Below, in pieces: positions 42,526 to 55,794 of a stretch of 64,000 bases of DNA (its first letter is position 1; the number at the start of each line of letters is the position of its first letter). The notes under the pieces were generated by a model. It worked only from the letters and a program-made list of their open reading frames with translations. It was not told where the DNA came from and did not search any database. The stretch covers positions 8,303,614 through 8,367,613 of the forward strand of contig NC_066522.1 in NCBI RefSeq assembly GCF_024679095.1, in the 5' to 3' direction. A program made the translations under genes and the position numbers. The stretch comes from Eriocheir sinensis (Eukaryota > Arthropoda > Malacostraca > Decapoda > Varunidae).

Positions 42526-42930
42526 ATATAACTATGATTTTTCACATATTGGTGTTCATTTTGTTTATTTCTAACTAGCTCAGCATCTATTTTTTCCACT
42601 TCTCTTCTCATTTTATTTATCGTTCGACTATAAATAAACTCCTATTGTAAGTAGGTATTTATTTTCTCATCTCTAACTTCATCCCATTTTTCTTACTTTT
42701 TCTTTCTTTTTTTCTTTGTATCTCATCTTTTTTCCTCTCTTTTTATCTCACCGTTCGTGCGTAATTAAGCTTCTAACTAAGGTATATATTTCCTCATCTC
42801 TAACTTAATATAACGCAGCATCTCATCATTTTCCTCTTCTCTTCTCGTTTTTCGTTTACTCGCCAATATATGAACTCCTAATGAAAGTATTTAATTTTTC
42901 TCTAACTTCACAAAACGTATCAATTCCTCC

Positions 42931-43202
<272 letters not shown>

Positions 43203-43491
43203 TTTGAACAATTAATATAGTGTTTGTTTCGTCACATCCTCTGATTAATAAACGTGCCTTTAACGAATTTATCTCTTTTCTTCTTTTTTTTTCATTCATC
43301 GTTTCTGTAATTGGTATATGAACTTTTAATACTTGTTTTTTGCCTTGCGGGATCCAAGGTATGCTTATCTATTTTCTTATCTGCTTTCATTCTGATCCTT
43401 ATTTCATAGTAGGCTGCCTCTATTGTCTTTCTCTTTCGTTCATTATTTTCTTAGTAACATTTAAGTATCTGTTGGCACCACTATTTTTTCG

Positions 43492-43890
43492 TGTCCCATC
43501 ATTTATGAGGGAGAGAGGGAGGGAGGGAGAGGAGAGAGAAGAGAGGGGAAGAAGGAGAAAACGAAGGAAAAGAAATAGGTAGGTAGGTAGGAGGAAGGAG
43601 AAAGGAGTGACATCAGAAGGTAAGGGAAAGAGGAAGAGAAAAGGGAGAGAGGGGAAAAGGAAGGGAGAGGAAGGAAGGGAGGAAATAGAAGAGGAAAGCA
43701 CCACTACATCGAAGGAGAGAGAAGAGAGGGAAGAAGGAGAAAACGAAGGAAAAGAAATAGGTAGGGAGGTAGGAGGAAGGCGAAAGGAGTGAGATCAGAA
43801 GGTAAGGGAAAGAGGAAGAGAATAGGGAAACAGAGGGGAAGGAAGGGAGAGGAAGGAAGGGAGGGAATAGAGGAAAGCGCCACTATAATC
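43492..43890. repeat. Duplicated ~200-bp purine block
   Basis: GGAGAAAACGAAGGAAAAGA, then AATAGGTAGG and TCAGAAGGTAAGGGAAAGAG, occur twice in order. The leading GTCCCATCATTTATGAGGGA recurs 1.5 kb away, at 44969. Confidence 0.75.
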
Positions 43891-44754
43891 CCTTAATAAC
43901 CTTCCCATACCCAATTTTTATCATTATTACCTAACTGTACCTTATCTGATGTTATTATTCGTTGCTATCACCACATTTCCAGCTAGCCTATTATATTCAC
44001 TTACAATGATTTTATTTGAGTATGCCTTGCCGGTCCTCCATCTCTCCCCCCGCCCCCCCCCCCCCCCCCCCGAGTAATGTATCGTAGCAGTGAATGGATT
44101 GTTAGTGAAGTAATTGCTGTTTTTCATCCTTGACCAGTAGTTTTTGGCGCATGAGTAGGATGGATTGCACGAAAATGACTGATTGATATGTCCGTTGATT
44201 GCCCTGTGTGTCCCTTGCATTATTTTTATTTTTATTTTATTACAAGTTCCGGAATGAAGAAAAAAAAATCGTTAAGTCATTGAGCGCGGTGTTGATCCCT
44301 TCTCGTCTCTTTCCCTCTTTTCCTTCACTTTCCTTTACCTTCTTTCTCCACCCATATTTACCTACCTAACTCTTTTCCTTCGTTTCCTCCTTTCCTCTTT
44401 TTTCTCTTCTCCCTCTTTCCCCTCCCTTCCTTCCCCTCTCTCCCTCTTTTCCTCTCCTTCACTTGTCCTTACCTTCTGCCCCCCCCCCTCCCCACACACA
44501 CCTTTACTCCTACCTACCTACCTCCAACTGATCGTATTCCGACTTATATTCATCCATCTATCTATTTATCTATTTGCTATCTATTATATTGCTGGAAAGG
44601 AGGAGAGGTTGCTGAAGGACTCGACTTATATTTATTAGAAAGGGTACAAAAGATGGAAAAAAAATAGGACAGGGAGAAAAAATATTCGAATAAGAAAAAG
44701 AAAAGAAAAACAAGATGGAAGGAAGAAAATATTGAAATAGTAATGAAAAAAGAT

Positions 44755-44929
<175 letters not shown>

Positions 44930-44966
44930 GAGGGGAGTTATTGGGTCTCCCTTCAGAGTGCCATCG

Positions 44967-45530
44967 TGTCCCATCATTTATGAGGGAGAGAGGGAGAGAG
45001 GGAGGGAGAGAGGAAAGAAGGAGACGAAGGAAAAGAGATAGGTAGGAAGGTAGAAGGGAGAAAGGAGGAAGGGGCATGGGGCAGAAGGTAAGGGACAAAG
45101 GAGAAAAGAGAAAGAGAAGGGAGGGAAGGGGAAGGACGGAGGGGAGAGAAGAAAGAGGTAGATAGGAAGGTAAAAAAGGAGGAAGGAGTAAAGGGCTGAA
45201 GGTAAGGAATAGTGGAGTAGAGGAGAAGGAGGGGGAAGGAGGGAAGGGAGAGAAGAGAGGAAAGGAGAACACGAAAGAAAGGAGGTATTTAGGTAGGGAG
45301 GAAGAAAGGTAGGAGGAAAGGGTAAGGGCTTTGAGCAGAAGGTAAAGGAAAGTGGAGGAGGGAAGAGGGAAGGAGAGGGGAAGGAAGGGAACGGGAGGAG
45401 GGAAGGGAGGGAGGAGAGAGGAAGGAAAAGCGTGGAAAATAGGACGACTGTGGCAGAAGATGGGGAAGAAGAGGAAGAGGAAGAGGAAGAGGAGGAAGCC
45501 AAAAAGGAAAGGAGGTGAAGGGAGAAGAAT
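44967..45530. repeat. Polypurine minisatellite
   Basis: Variants of GGAAGGTAGAAGGGAGAAAGG repeat with GGCAGAAGGTAAGG. The start is shared with the block at 43492. Confidence 0.7.
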
Positions 45531-45733
45531 ATAATTTTCATATACATCAGCCTCATCCCTTACCTCCTCCTCCTCCTCCTCCTCTTCCTGCTGCTCTTCC
45601 TGCCTCTCTTCCTCGCTATACACAGGAGGCAGGAAGGCGTCAAACACATATTGTCCCCAAGAGAAGGAGGGGGAGGAGGAGGAGGAGGAGGAGGAGGAGG
45701 AACCACAACAACACCGTGATGGGCGGTCACTCA

Positions 45734-45738
<5 letters not shown>

Positions 45739-45781
<43 letters not shown>

Positions 45782-45796
45782 TGAAAGATAATCGGT

Positions 45797-45860
<64 letters not shown>
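45739..45860. repeat. Inverted (GA)n and (CT)n pair
   Basis: About 40 bases of GA, a 22-base spacer, then about 60 bases of CT on the same strand. The arms are complementary and can form a long hairpin. Confidence 0.93.
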
Positions 45861-45864
<4 letters not shown>

Positions 45865-45944
45865 CCGCCCAAGGAATGCAATACCACACACAACGCGGCT
45901 CTTAAGCGTTAATCGTCTGTCTCAGAATTACAAGGAATAAACTC

Positions 45945-46600
45945 TTTGTGGCGAGGGCGAGGAGAGGAGGGGAGCAAGGCCAGACAGAGGGTAGGGAAGG
46001 GGAGGAGGAGGGGAGGAAGAGAGAAGGGGAGGGGACGAGAGAGGAGGAGAAAGGAAGGCCGGGGCTGGTTGTCTCGAGGTCAGTGCAAGGAAAGGGAACA
46101 AGGCAACATACAGAAGAAAAATCAGAAGAAAGAAAGGTTGCGTCGTGCAGTGGAAGGAGGAGGAGGAGGAGGAGGAGGAGGAGAAGAAGAAGAAGCAGAA
46201 ACGGAAGCAGGAGAAAGAGAAGGGCAAGGAGAATAAGGAAACAAGACAAAATACAGAAGAAAAATCAGGAGAATAAAGAAAGGTTGAGACGTGCAGTGGA
46301 AGGAGGAGGAGGAGGAGGAGGAACATTCAGAGCAGAGATACACGAACGGGGACTTGTTTTCTTATCTCCTCTGCGTCTATCTGTATCTATTAGCACTTCC
46401 TTCGCCCCTCAGCCCATGCACTCGACTTGGGGAGAAGGAAGAAGGGAATGGAAAAGGGGTTGAAATGTTTATGGTAGTGATGGAAGGGTAAGGAAGGGAA
46501 GAGGAGAGGGAATGGGGGTTAAGAGTGTGGGAGAATAGGTTGGTGAGGGGAGAGAAAGAGAGAGAGGGGAAAGGGATTGTATGGGAAGGAAGGAGAGAGA
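45945..46600. repeat. Purine-rich repeats with (GGA)n
   Basis: GGAGGA runs at 46155-46185 and 46300-46322 lie in duplicated blocks (CAGAAGAAAAATCAGRAGAA.. then GTGCAGTGGAAGGAGG). Confidence 0.7.
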
Positions 46601-46989
46601 GAAAAAGGGAAGACGGACTGAGCCACACACACAACAGCCACGAGAATTTATATTGATGTTGATTTCGTAGTGTTTTTTTTTTTGTGTGAGTGCTAGGTAC
46701 TTCTTCGAGACCCTGACGATACCTAAAGCACAATAAAACCACTGAGCTATCGGCATCGGTTTGAATTTCGCGCGGCTCTTTTGGTAACAACATGGCGCCC
46801 GTGATTAAGTTGGCCAAGCTCCTCTATTCTATGGCTCTGTGTATATCTATTCTTCGGAGCGCCAACTCAACGTTCTTCAAACCTCTCACTCGATCAGTCT
46901 CCTATACGATTCATTCTTCATGGTACTCAGACAACGTTTCGTCTTTACACGTTCTTAAAACCATTTGACCAATCCTTACTTCAATCCTT

Positions 46990-47560
46990 CAGAGCATTCA
47001 CACAACTTTCTCTCTACATACGTTCTTAAAATCACTCGCCCAATCACTTTTACGATCAATTCTTCATGCTACTCAACGTTCTGTCTCCATACGTTCTTCA
47101 CACCACTCGCTCGCCTCTGTATACGATCAATTCTTCATGCTACTCAACGTTCTGTCTCCATACGTTCTTTACACCACTCGCTCGCCTCTCTATACGATCA
47201 ATCCTTCATGCTACTCAACGTTCTGTCTCCATACGTTCTTCAAACCACTCGCTCGCCTCTCTATACGATCAATCCTTCATTCTACTCAACGTTCTGTCTC
47301 CATACGTTCTTCAAACCACTCGCTCGCCTCTCTATACGATCAATCCTTCATGCTACTCAACGTTCTGTCTCTATACGTTCTTCAAACCACTCGCTCGCCT
47401 CTATATACGATCAATCCTTCATGCTACTCAACGTTCTGTCTCCATACGTTCTTCAAACCACTCGCTCACCTCTCTATACGATCAATCCTTCACGCCGTTC
47501 ACTCTTTCCATCTCTATACCTTCTCCACACCACTCGTTCATTTCTCACTACGCTACGGTC
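46990..47560. repeat. 71-bp minisatellite, about 7-8 copies
   Basis: TTCTGTCTCC starts at 47221 and again 71 bases later. The unit includes ATACGTTCTTCAAACCACTC, GCTCGCCTCTCTATACGATC and AATCCTTCATGCTACTCAAC. The edges decay. Confidence 0.92.
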
Positions 47561-47754
47561 CTCAAGCCGCGCACTCATTATACTATACACGTTCTTCAAG
47601 CCTCTCCCTCAAAATACACGTTCTTGAGATACGTTCAGATACCTTTACAATACACCTTTTTTTCCTTTCTTTTGTTGATGGAAACTTAAAGAGTGAAAGA
47701 AATTGAATATAAAGGAAGTGTATGTGACTGTTATTGTTTTTTATATATATTTCG

Positions 47755-47873
<119 letters not shown>

Positions 47874-47889
47874 ATATGCTTCTGAATAG

Positions 47890-48477
47890 TGAATACGAGA
47901 GGAAAGCAGAAAGATGAGTGAGGTACAGGAAGGGAAAAGGGAGGAGGCAGTGAGGAAGGAAAGAAGGAAGGGAGAATTAAAAGGGAAAAAAAGGAAGGTC
48001 GGAAGAGGGGAAGAAAGAGGGGAAAGGCAAGGTTTGGGAAGAAGGAAAAGAAGAAAAGGGCGAAGGAAAGATAGAGGGAGGGAAAACAAGAACAGCGAGA
48101 AGGAAATAAAGATAGAAAATAGAGAGAAAATAAAATAAATCAATATACATCTGAATACGAAAGGGAAAAAATAGGTTGAGGAGGGTAAAGCAAAGAGTGT
48201 GATGAGAGAATGAGGGGGAGGAAGGGAGAATAAAAAGAGAAAAATGGGAACGTCATACAAAAAAGGAAGGCAAGGAAAGGTTTGGAAGGAGGAAGTAAAG
48301 AGGAAAACAAGAGGAACGAGAAGGAGAGAGAGATAGAGGGAGAGAAAAAATAAATCTCTATACTTTTTAATACTGGAGGAGGAAAGGAACAGTGAGGAGT
48401 GAGTGAGGAGGAGGAAAAGGAAAAGTGAGGAGGAGAGAGAGGGAGGAGAGGGAGAATTAAAGGGAGAAAGAAAACAT

Positions 48478-48572
<95 letters not shown>

Positions 48573-48740
48573 AAAGAGAAATCCATATACTTCTAAACAC
48601 AAAAGGAAAGCGAATGAGGTAAGGAAGGGAAGTGTGAGGAGTGAGTGAGAGAGGGAGGAAGGGAGAATTAAAAGGGAGAAAAGGAACGTCAAAAAAAAGG
48701 AAGGAGGGGGGAAGGAAAAGTTTGGGAGGAGGAAGTAAAG
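47890..48740. repeat. Triplicated purine block around (GA)n
   Basis: Blocks with GAGGGAGAATTAAARGGRRA, then GGAAGGAAAGGTTTGGRAGG, then a GA run or ATA-rich join recur about three times. The GA run at 48481-48568 is part of it. Confidence 0.7.
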
Positions 48741-48849
48741 AAGGAAAAGTCAGTCGAGCGAAACGAACACGAATCCGGAACCGAACGAACATTGAACCAC
48801 CTGAACCACGATCGGAAACCCTTGTCTCGAGTTTATGAGTTCCTGCTTC

Positions 48850-48884
<35 letters not shown>

Positions 48885-48918
48885 GATACTGTAAAAAAGA
48901 GACGGGAGAAAAAAAATA

Positions 48919-48919
<1 letters not shown>

Positions 48920-48974
<55 letters not shown>
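48920..48974. repeat. (GT)n microsatellite
   Basis: About 54 bases of GT. Confidence 0.95.
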
Positions 48975-48976
<2 letters not shown>

Positions 48977-49331
48977 AGTTGAGTGCGTTCCGTTTCTTCT
49001 TAATTTTTCTTTTTCATGGCTGACGATGACTCAAAAAAATATAGGTCAGCAACTTTTACCTTTCCTCCTCGCAGCTCCGTTCCAGGGTTTTATTTTTTCT
49101 TCACTTATCGATAGAGACGACCGACGCACGCTGTGAATGTATGAATAAATGATAAATGAATAAACAAATAATCAATAAATAATAAAAAATAAAAATGGAA
49201 TGCCACTCTTTTCTTCTATAACTTATTCAATTTTTTTTTTCCAGAGATTCAGATCACGCCGATGAGAACTAGAAAAAGAAAAAGAAAAGGGAAAATATCT
49301 GGTGCAAATCTGGCTTTTTGGAGACCCGAGA

Positions 49332-49369
<38 letters not shown>
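49332..49369. repeat. (CA)n microsatellite
   Basis: About 38 bases of CA. Confidence 0.9.
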
Positions 49370-49373
<4 letters not shown>

Positions 49374-49405
49374 CGCCGATCGCTCGTCCACTACATAATA
49401 CACTC

Positions 49406-49634
49406 AGATCCATACTCTCAAACGTATCGAACTCCCACTACGACCATTTCACAAGGCCACAGAGAAGATTAACCTGATTTTCATGGGCGTTTTTCCCTTT
49501 CACGGTGCAGCAGAAGTCTTGTGTATGGCTATCACGAGGATCACAAAACACTCCACGGAAATCCCAGCAACCTCTACGAGCGGCTTTTGGAACAGAAGTG
49601 AGGCGCCGATACGTTGAAAAATACGGGGCTCGGT
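49406..49634. mobile_element. MITE with related ends but different core
   Basis: The left end CATACTCTCAAACGTATCG and the inverse of the right end (CGTATTTTTCAACGTATCG) match. Both resemble the ends of the GGCCGTATT family, but the interior shares none of that family's words. Confidence 0.5.
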
Positions 49635-49734
49635 CTGGCAGGCGGGTATCTCTCTGTCCCACAAACTCCCCGATAGTGTGTCAAGGCCCCGCACGCTGCA
49701 TTCTCCTCCCTCCCATCACCAATGTCGGCCCGTC

Positions 49735-49771
<37 letters not shown>
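49735..49771. repeat. (GT)n microsatellite
   Basis: About 37 bases, directly before the 102/109-bp array. Confidence 0.9.
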
Positions 49772-49774
<3 letters not shown>

Positions 49775-49799
49775 ACATAATTATAGACATTTTTGCCGC

Positions 49800-50860
49800 A
49801 GAAGTGACACCAACACGCCTCTTCACTACGTTTCTCGAGGCTTAACCCACATCTGGTTCTATATGGAGTCTGAAACTGATAAAACTTTACTATTGCATTA
49901 TCAAAAACATATAAAAACGCCTTTCCATTACGTTTCTCGAGGCTTAACCCACATCTGGTTCTATATGGAGTCTGAAACTGATAAAACTTTCCTATTGCAT
50001 TATCAAAAACATATAAAAACGCCTTTCCATTACGTTTCTCGAGGCTTAACCCACATCTGGTACTTTATAGAGTCTCAAACTGATAAAACTTTCCTATTGC
50101 ATTATCAAAAACATATAAAAACCTAACACGCCTCTTCATTAAGTTTCTCGAGGCTTAACCCACATCTGGTACTTTATAGAGTCTCAAACTGATAAAACTT
50201 TACTATTGCATTATCAAAAACATATAAAAACCTAACACGCCTCTTCATTAAGTTTCTCGAGGCTTAACCCACATCTGGTACTTTATAGAGTCTCAAACTG
50301 ATAAAACTTTACTATTGCATTATCAAAAACATATAAAAACGCCTCTTCACTACGTTTCTCGAGGCTTAACCCACATCTGGTACTTTATAGAGTCTCAAAC
50401 TGATAAAACTTTCCTATTGCATTATCAAAAACATATAAAAACGCCTTTCCATTACGTTTCTCGAGGCTTAACCCACATCTGGTACTTTATGGAGTCTCAA
50501 ACTGATAAAACTTTACTATTGCATTATCAAAAACATATAAAAACGCCTCTTCACTACGTTTCTCGAGGTTTAACCCACATCTGGTACTTTATAGAGTCTC
50601 AAACTGATAAAACTTTCCTATTGCATTATCAAAAACATATAAAAACCTAACACGCCTCTTCATTACGTTTCTCGAGGTTTCACCCACATCTAGTTCAATA
50701 TAGAGTCTCAAACAGATAAAACTTTCCTATTGCATTATCAAAAACATATAAAAACGCCTTTCCATTACGTTTCTCGAGTTATAACCCAAGTTTTGTTATA
50801 TATGGGTTTTCAAATTGATAAATCCACACTACATAACTATTTTAAACGTTATACAAAGTC
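49800..50860. repeat. 102/109-bp tandem array
   Basis: TTTCTCGAG recurs at 49831, 49933, 50035, 50144, 50253, 50355, 50457, 50559, 50668 and 50770. Spacing is either 102 or 109 bases; the long form has 7 extra bases (around CCTAACAC). Because 102 is a multiple of three, one frame stays open across several units. Confidence 0.93.
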
Positions 50861-51440
50861 GCCTTTTCACTACGTTCCTCGAGGCTTAACCTAAACTTAG
50901 TCATATACAGATACTTGAATTGATAGAACTATACTAACAAAGGTAAGGTTGGTTAATGTCGGCTGCACACGTTATGGCTGCGCGTACTTTTGAAATATCT
51001 GAAAAACATTAAATAAAAGACCTTTCCACTAAGTTTCTCAAGGTGTAATCCTAATTTAGTTCTATATGGTTTCTCAAAATGATAAACTGCACAACTGAAT
51101 TATTAAAAAAATGTTATACAAAATCGCCTTTCCACTACCTAACTCGAGTTTTAACCCAGATTTAGTTATATATGGATTCTCAAACTGATGACACTACACT
51201 ATTAAAGGTAAGGTTAGGTAAGATCGGGTGCACACGCTATAGCTGCGCATAGTGTTGAATTATTAAAAATATATATTGTATAACACATCTTTCCACTACG
51301 TTTCTCGAGGTTTAACCCAAATGTAGTTAAAACTTTACTATTGCATTATTAAAAACATATAAAAACGCTTTTCAATTACGTCTCTTGAGTTTTAATCCTA
51401 CTTTAGTTATATATGGATTCTCAAATTGATAAAACAATAC
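50861..51440. repeat. Decayed continuation of the 102/109-bp array
   Basis: Diverged units with inserted sequence containing GGTAAGGTTRGGTAA and TGGCTGCGCGTA/TAGCTGCGCATA twice, about 250 bases apart. This suggests a higher-order duplication. Confidence 0.65.
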
Positions 51441-51675
51441 TGTTCAACTAATAGAAAAGAATAATGTAAAAGTAAAAGGATGTTTTCTGTTTAACCCTAA
51501 CTGTCTTGAGGGTGGAAATATTACATGATGAAAAGAAGTAGAAATAGAAGGAATCCCTAGTGTCTCTTTTAATGTTCTTTAATTCTGCAAAAAGTTTGTG
51601 AAAAGAGTTATAGTAGTCCGCCCTGCATGCCATCACTTGTAAACAAATAATGCGAAGGACATCTTTAATAACAAC

Positions 51676-52086
<411 letters not shown>

Positions 52087-52089
52087 ATA

Positions 52090-52720
52090 AGTACTTTCAG
52101 TGACAAAACCAGTATAAACCAGAGACGAGGAGGAGGTCGGGGAGTAAGAGGGGGGCGGAGGAGAAGGAGGAGGAGAAGGAGGAAAGAAGAGGAGAAGGAG
52201 GACACGGTTGGGGAAGGAAAGGGGTGTTGGGGGAAGAGGAGGAAGGAGGGTAGGAGTGAGAGGGACACTGGAAGGAGGACTGCCTGCCACCCTGCCTCCT
52301 TGCCTCCTCCCTCTCGCTGCCTGCATTGCGCCCGCCTGTGTAATGATTTTCCCGCGTCCGTCCTCACTTCTGATTAGCAAGACAGAGCATGCCAGGCCCC
52401 GGAAAGCAAGTGGCTGACGGAGTGAAGGACTGTCGTCGAGTAACTCACACCCGCGGCGGCACAGCGAAGCAACCCATCCGTCCCCTGCAGACTGACGCTG
52501 TTCCCCCCTCGCCGAAGTCACAAAAAGGGCCCAGTCGATAAGTGAACGATGTGTCTCCATCAGTCGCCGACGCAAAGGGTAAAGAAAAACGCCCTAAATT
52601 GTTGGTGAGAGTTTCGGGAGAGTGAGAAAGGGAGTGAGAGGGAGCGATAGAGAGGGATAGAGCAACAAGGCCAGTCAGTAGCTTTGTGTTATTTGAAGGG
52701 ACGAAGAATCCAGCACTCGT
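52090..52720. other. Purine block then GC-richer spacer
   Basis: 52130-52260 is GGAGGA-rich. 52300-52560 is richer in G+C, without a recognisable gene. Confidence 0.4.
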
Positions 52721-52724
52721 TGTT

Positions 52725-53450
52725 TATTTAGTGAGTTAGTTAGCAAGGTAGTTAGTTAATTTGTTAGTTAGTTAGTTAATTGGTTAAGGAGTTAGTTAAT
52801 CAGTCAGTTAATTAGTAAGTTAGTCATTGAATCGTTAGTTAATTGGTTAAGGAGTTAGTTAATCGGTTAGTTAATTAGTTTGTTAGTCAGTCCGTTAATT
52901 AGTTCGTAAATTGTTTAGTTAGTTAGTCATTGAATTAATTAGCTTGCAAGTTAGTTAGTTAGCAAGGTAGCTAGTTAATTTGTTAGTTAGTTAGTTAATT
53001 GGTTAAGGAGTTAGTAAATAAGTCAGTTAATTAGTTAGTTAGTCAGTTAATTAGTTCGTAAATTGTTTAGTTAGTTAGTTATTGAATTAGTTAGCTTGCA
53101 AGTTAGTTAGTTAGCAATGTAGTTAGTTAATTTGTTAGTTAGTTAGTTAATTGGTTAAGGAGTTAGTAAATCAGTCAGTTAATTAGTTAGTTAGTCAGTT
53201 AATTTGTTCATAAATTGTTTAGTTAGTTAGTTATTGAATTAGTTAGCATGCAAGTTAGTTAGTTAGCAAGGTAGTTAGCTAATTTGTTAGTTAGTCAGTT
53301 AATTGGTTAAGGAGTTAGGTAATCAGTCAGTTAATTAGTTAGTCAGTCCGTTAATTAGCTCGTAAATTGTTTGGTTAGTTAGTCATTGAATTAGTTAGTT
53401 AGCTTGTAAGTTAGTTAGTTAGGAAGTGTACAGGTTAGTCGGTTAGTTAT
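52725..53450. repeat. GTTA-based higher-order repeat, 152-bp period
   Basis: Built from GTTAGTTA words. The marker AGCAAGGTAG (or AGCAATGTAG) occurs at 52742, 52961, 53113 and 53265, so later units are 152 bases apart and the first is longer. Confidence 0.85.
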
Positions 53451-53650
53451 TTCTTGATCGATTGAAACATTAACTTATTTTTCGTTTCTAAAGTTTCATC
53501 ATTTATTCACTTATTTATTGAAGCTAAAGAGTGCAACGGAAAATATATGTTTCACCTATAATATAATAGATGTCAAACCAGTGCGTAGTGTTATGTATGC
53601 TTTTTTTTATCATCTCCGTGGCACCATGAAGCAGATCAACATGGGACTTT

Positions 53651-53654
<4 letters not shown>

Positions 53655-53718
<64 letters not shown>
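53655..53718. repeat. (CA)n microsatellite
   Basis: About 64 bases of CA. Confidence 0.95.
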
Positions 53719-53720
<2 letters not shown>

Positions 53721-53794
53721 GATAGCTCAGTTCAGTTCAATTGAAGATCGAGGTGATAGCCCTTGTACGGCCCCTCTTGTGCGTCCTTCCTTTT

Positions 53795-54030
53795 TTTTCT
53801 TTCTTTCTATCTATCTTTCCTTTTCATGTATTCATCCTTTCCATTCATTCTTTCTTTCTTTCTTTCATTCATTTTTTCATTCTTTCTTTTCTTTTTCTTT
53901 CTTTCTTTCTTACTTTTTCTTTCTTCTTTTTCTTTCACTCTTGTTTTCCTTCCTTCATTGGTTCATTCTTTCTTTCTTTCTTTCTTTCATTCATTCATTC
54001 ATTCATTCATTCATTCATTCATTCATTCAT

Positions 54031-54066
<36 letters not shown>

Positions 54067-54300
54067 TCATTCATTCATTCATTCATTCATTCATTCATTC
54101 ATTCATTCATACTTTCTTTCTTTCTTTCTTTTTTTCTTTCTTTCCTTTCCTTTAATATATTCATCCTTCCCATCCATGCATTCATTCATTCTTTCTCTCC
54201 TTTCATTCTTTTCCTTCCTTCCTTTCATCCTTCCTTCCTTCATTCTTTATTTCTTTATTTCGTTCTTTTCATCCATTCATTCATTCTTTCTTTCCTTGTT
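53795..54300. repeat. (TTCT)n/(TTCA)n tetranucleotide block
   Basis: Alternating runs of TTTC and ATTC units. Phe/Leu/Ser/His-rich open frames in several registers are artefacts. Confidence 0.92.
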
Positions 54301-54544
54301 TCCTGCTTCCTTTTCTTTGTCCCTTCGTGTGTAGTTGCCGTTCGGTGTGTTTTCTCTACCTTTCCAAAACTCGTCTATCATGGCTCTCCTTTCTTCCCTT
54401 GTCTGTAGGGTGCCCGATAAATGAGTTCACCGTTTCGTTCTCTTGGTTAGGTGGTCGGAGGAACGAGTCGGGAGGCGTCGGGTTGGGTCGCCGAGGAAAA
54501 GAAGGTGGAAGGAGGAGAAGGAAAAGGAAGAGGAGGAGGAGGAG

Positions 54545-55400
54545 ATCTAGGCTATGTTAAGGTCACGATCTTGCTCCAGTTACCCTTCCACCACCACAGA
54601 AATATCCACACCGCACCTCCATGCATACCATCGTCACCACCACCATTTCCAACATGACTCCCCGGCTTTCCCCATGCACTCATCACATCACCACTGCACC
54701 ACCACCACCATCACCACCAGTACTTACGCAACCAACCCTCTTTGCCCACCATCACACCCCCAACGCACCACCACCACCACCACCACCACCAGTACCCACG
54801 CAACCAACCTTCTTTCCCCACTCACCACACCACCACCACCACCACCAGTACCCACGCAACCAACCTTCTTTCCCCATCATTACACCCGTACAATACACAC
54901 CACCATTACCGCCACCACCACCTCCGACACGACTCCCCCCCTTTCCCTCATTAACACACCTCTATGTTACTCACGACCACCACCACCATCACCACCACCA
55001 CCACCACCACTGCCCCCTTGACTCACCACCTTTCCCTCACTCATCACACCATCTACACACTACCACAATATACATCATTACCACCACCACCACCACCATC
55101 ACCACCACTGCCCCCTTGACTCACCACCTTCCCCTCACTCATCACACCCCATACACACTACTACAATATACATCATTACCACCACCACCACCACCACCAC
55201 CACTTCCCACGTGATCCTCTCCTCCACCTCTTTCCACCCTGTCACCCACCACCACCACCACATCACCATCACCACCACCACCTCCTACCACATGACTTCC
55301 CTACCCTCTCGTGCCACTCCAACACCACCACTCACCCTTATCACCACTCCATTACCACTACACGACCTGCTCCCTACCACATTCACCACCACACCACTTT
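54545..55400. repeat. (CAC)n-based minisatellites
   Basis: CCACCA runs alternate with repeated units such as GTACCCACGCAACCAACC and TGCCCCCTTGACTCACCACC. Low-complexity Pro/Thr/His frames only. Confidence 0.85.
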
Positions 55401-55635
55401 TTTTTTCGGAACGGTATAGGCGGAAAGTCAAGGCCATTATAAATAAATAAGATGCTCACAATACCCCTCCCCCCCTTTCTCCCGCTCCTATTAACCACCC
55501 ACCCCCACCACAATCTATATAATCACCTTCAGAGAGACATAGAGACAAACAGACAGAGACGTTGCAATTCGGTCAAGTTCTTCCAGTGAGTTTCTTTGAT
55601 TATAAAAACAAACAAAAACGAAAAAAAAAAATAAA

Positions 55636-55732
55636 GGGAGCAGTGAGTAGCGGGTTTTTTTTTTTTTTTTTACATTTGTTACCTTTTTTATGCCCTTGAA
55701 CTGACTCCTCTGCTGTAAAAAAAAAAGGTCCC
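55636..55732 (+). mobile_element. Retroelement 3' tail, copy 4
   Basis: GGAGCAGTGAGTAGCGGG, T run, GCCCTTGAACTGACTCC, GCTGTAAAAAA. It ends exactly before a TATA-box region. Confidence 0.65.
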
Positions 55733-55738
55733 GTGAAG

Positions 55739-55748
55739 GTATATAAAG
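55739..55748 (+). promoter_or_regulatory. TATA box candidate
   Basis: GTATATAAAG in a G+C-richer context, with ACTCACTCC about 20 bases later. The transcript, if any, is unknown. Confidence 0.35.
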
Positions 55749-55794
55749 CCGACCCACTCACTCCTCTCCCCAGAGATACGCCAGTCCTCGTCGA

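Noticed and set aside
46690..46775. tRNA-like sequence on the minus strand (GATAGCTCAGTGG)
   Set aside because: A-box-like word only; no B box at the right distance and no cloverleaf.
46965..47706. Three frames of about 190-220 codons
   Set aside because: A 71-bp tandem repeat gives the same peptide in successive frames; no start context or domain.
50090..50240. Arthropod telomere repeat (CCTAA)
   Set aside because: CCTAAC occurs once per long unit only; not a tandem pentamer.
49722..50650. Frames of 111-134 codons made of identical 34-residue units
   Set aside because: 102-bp tandem array; open only because the unit is a multiple of three, and closed at each 109-bp unit.
49800..50860. CRISPR array
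   Set aside because: Units are repeated along their whole length with no unique spacers, in a eukaryotic sequence.
53741..54408. Frames of up to 209 codons rich in Phe, Leu, Ser and His
   Set aside because: TTTC/ATTC tetranucleotides, open in several registers at once.
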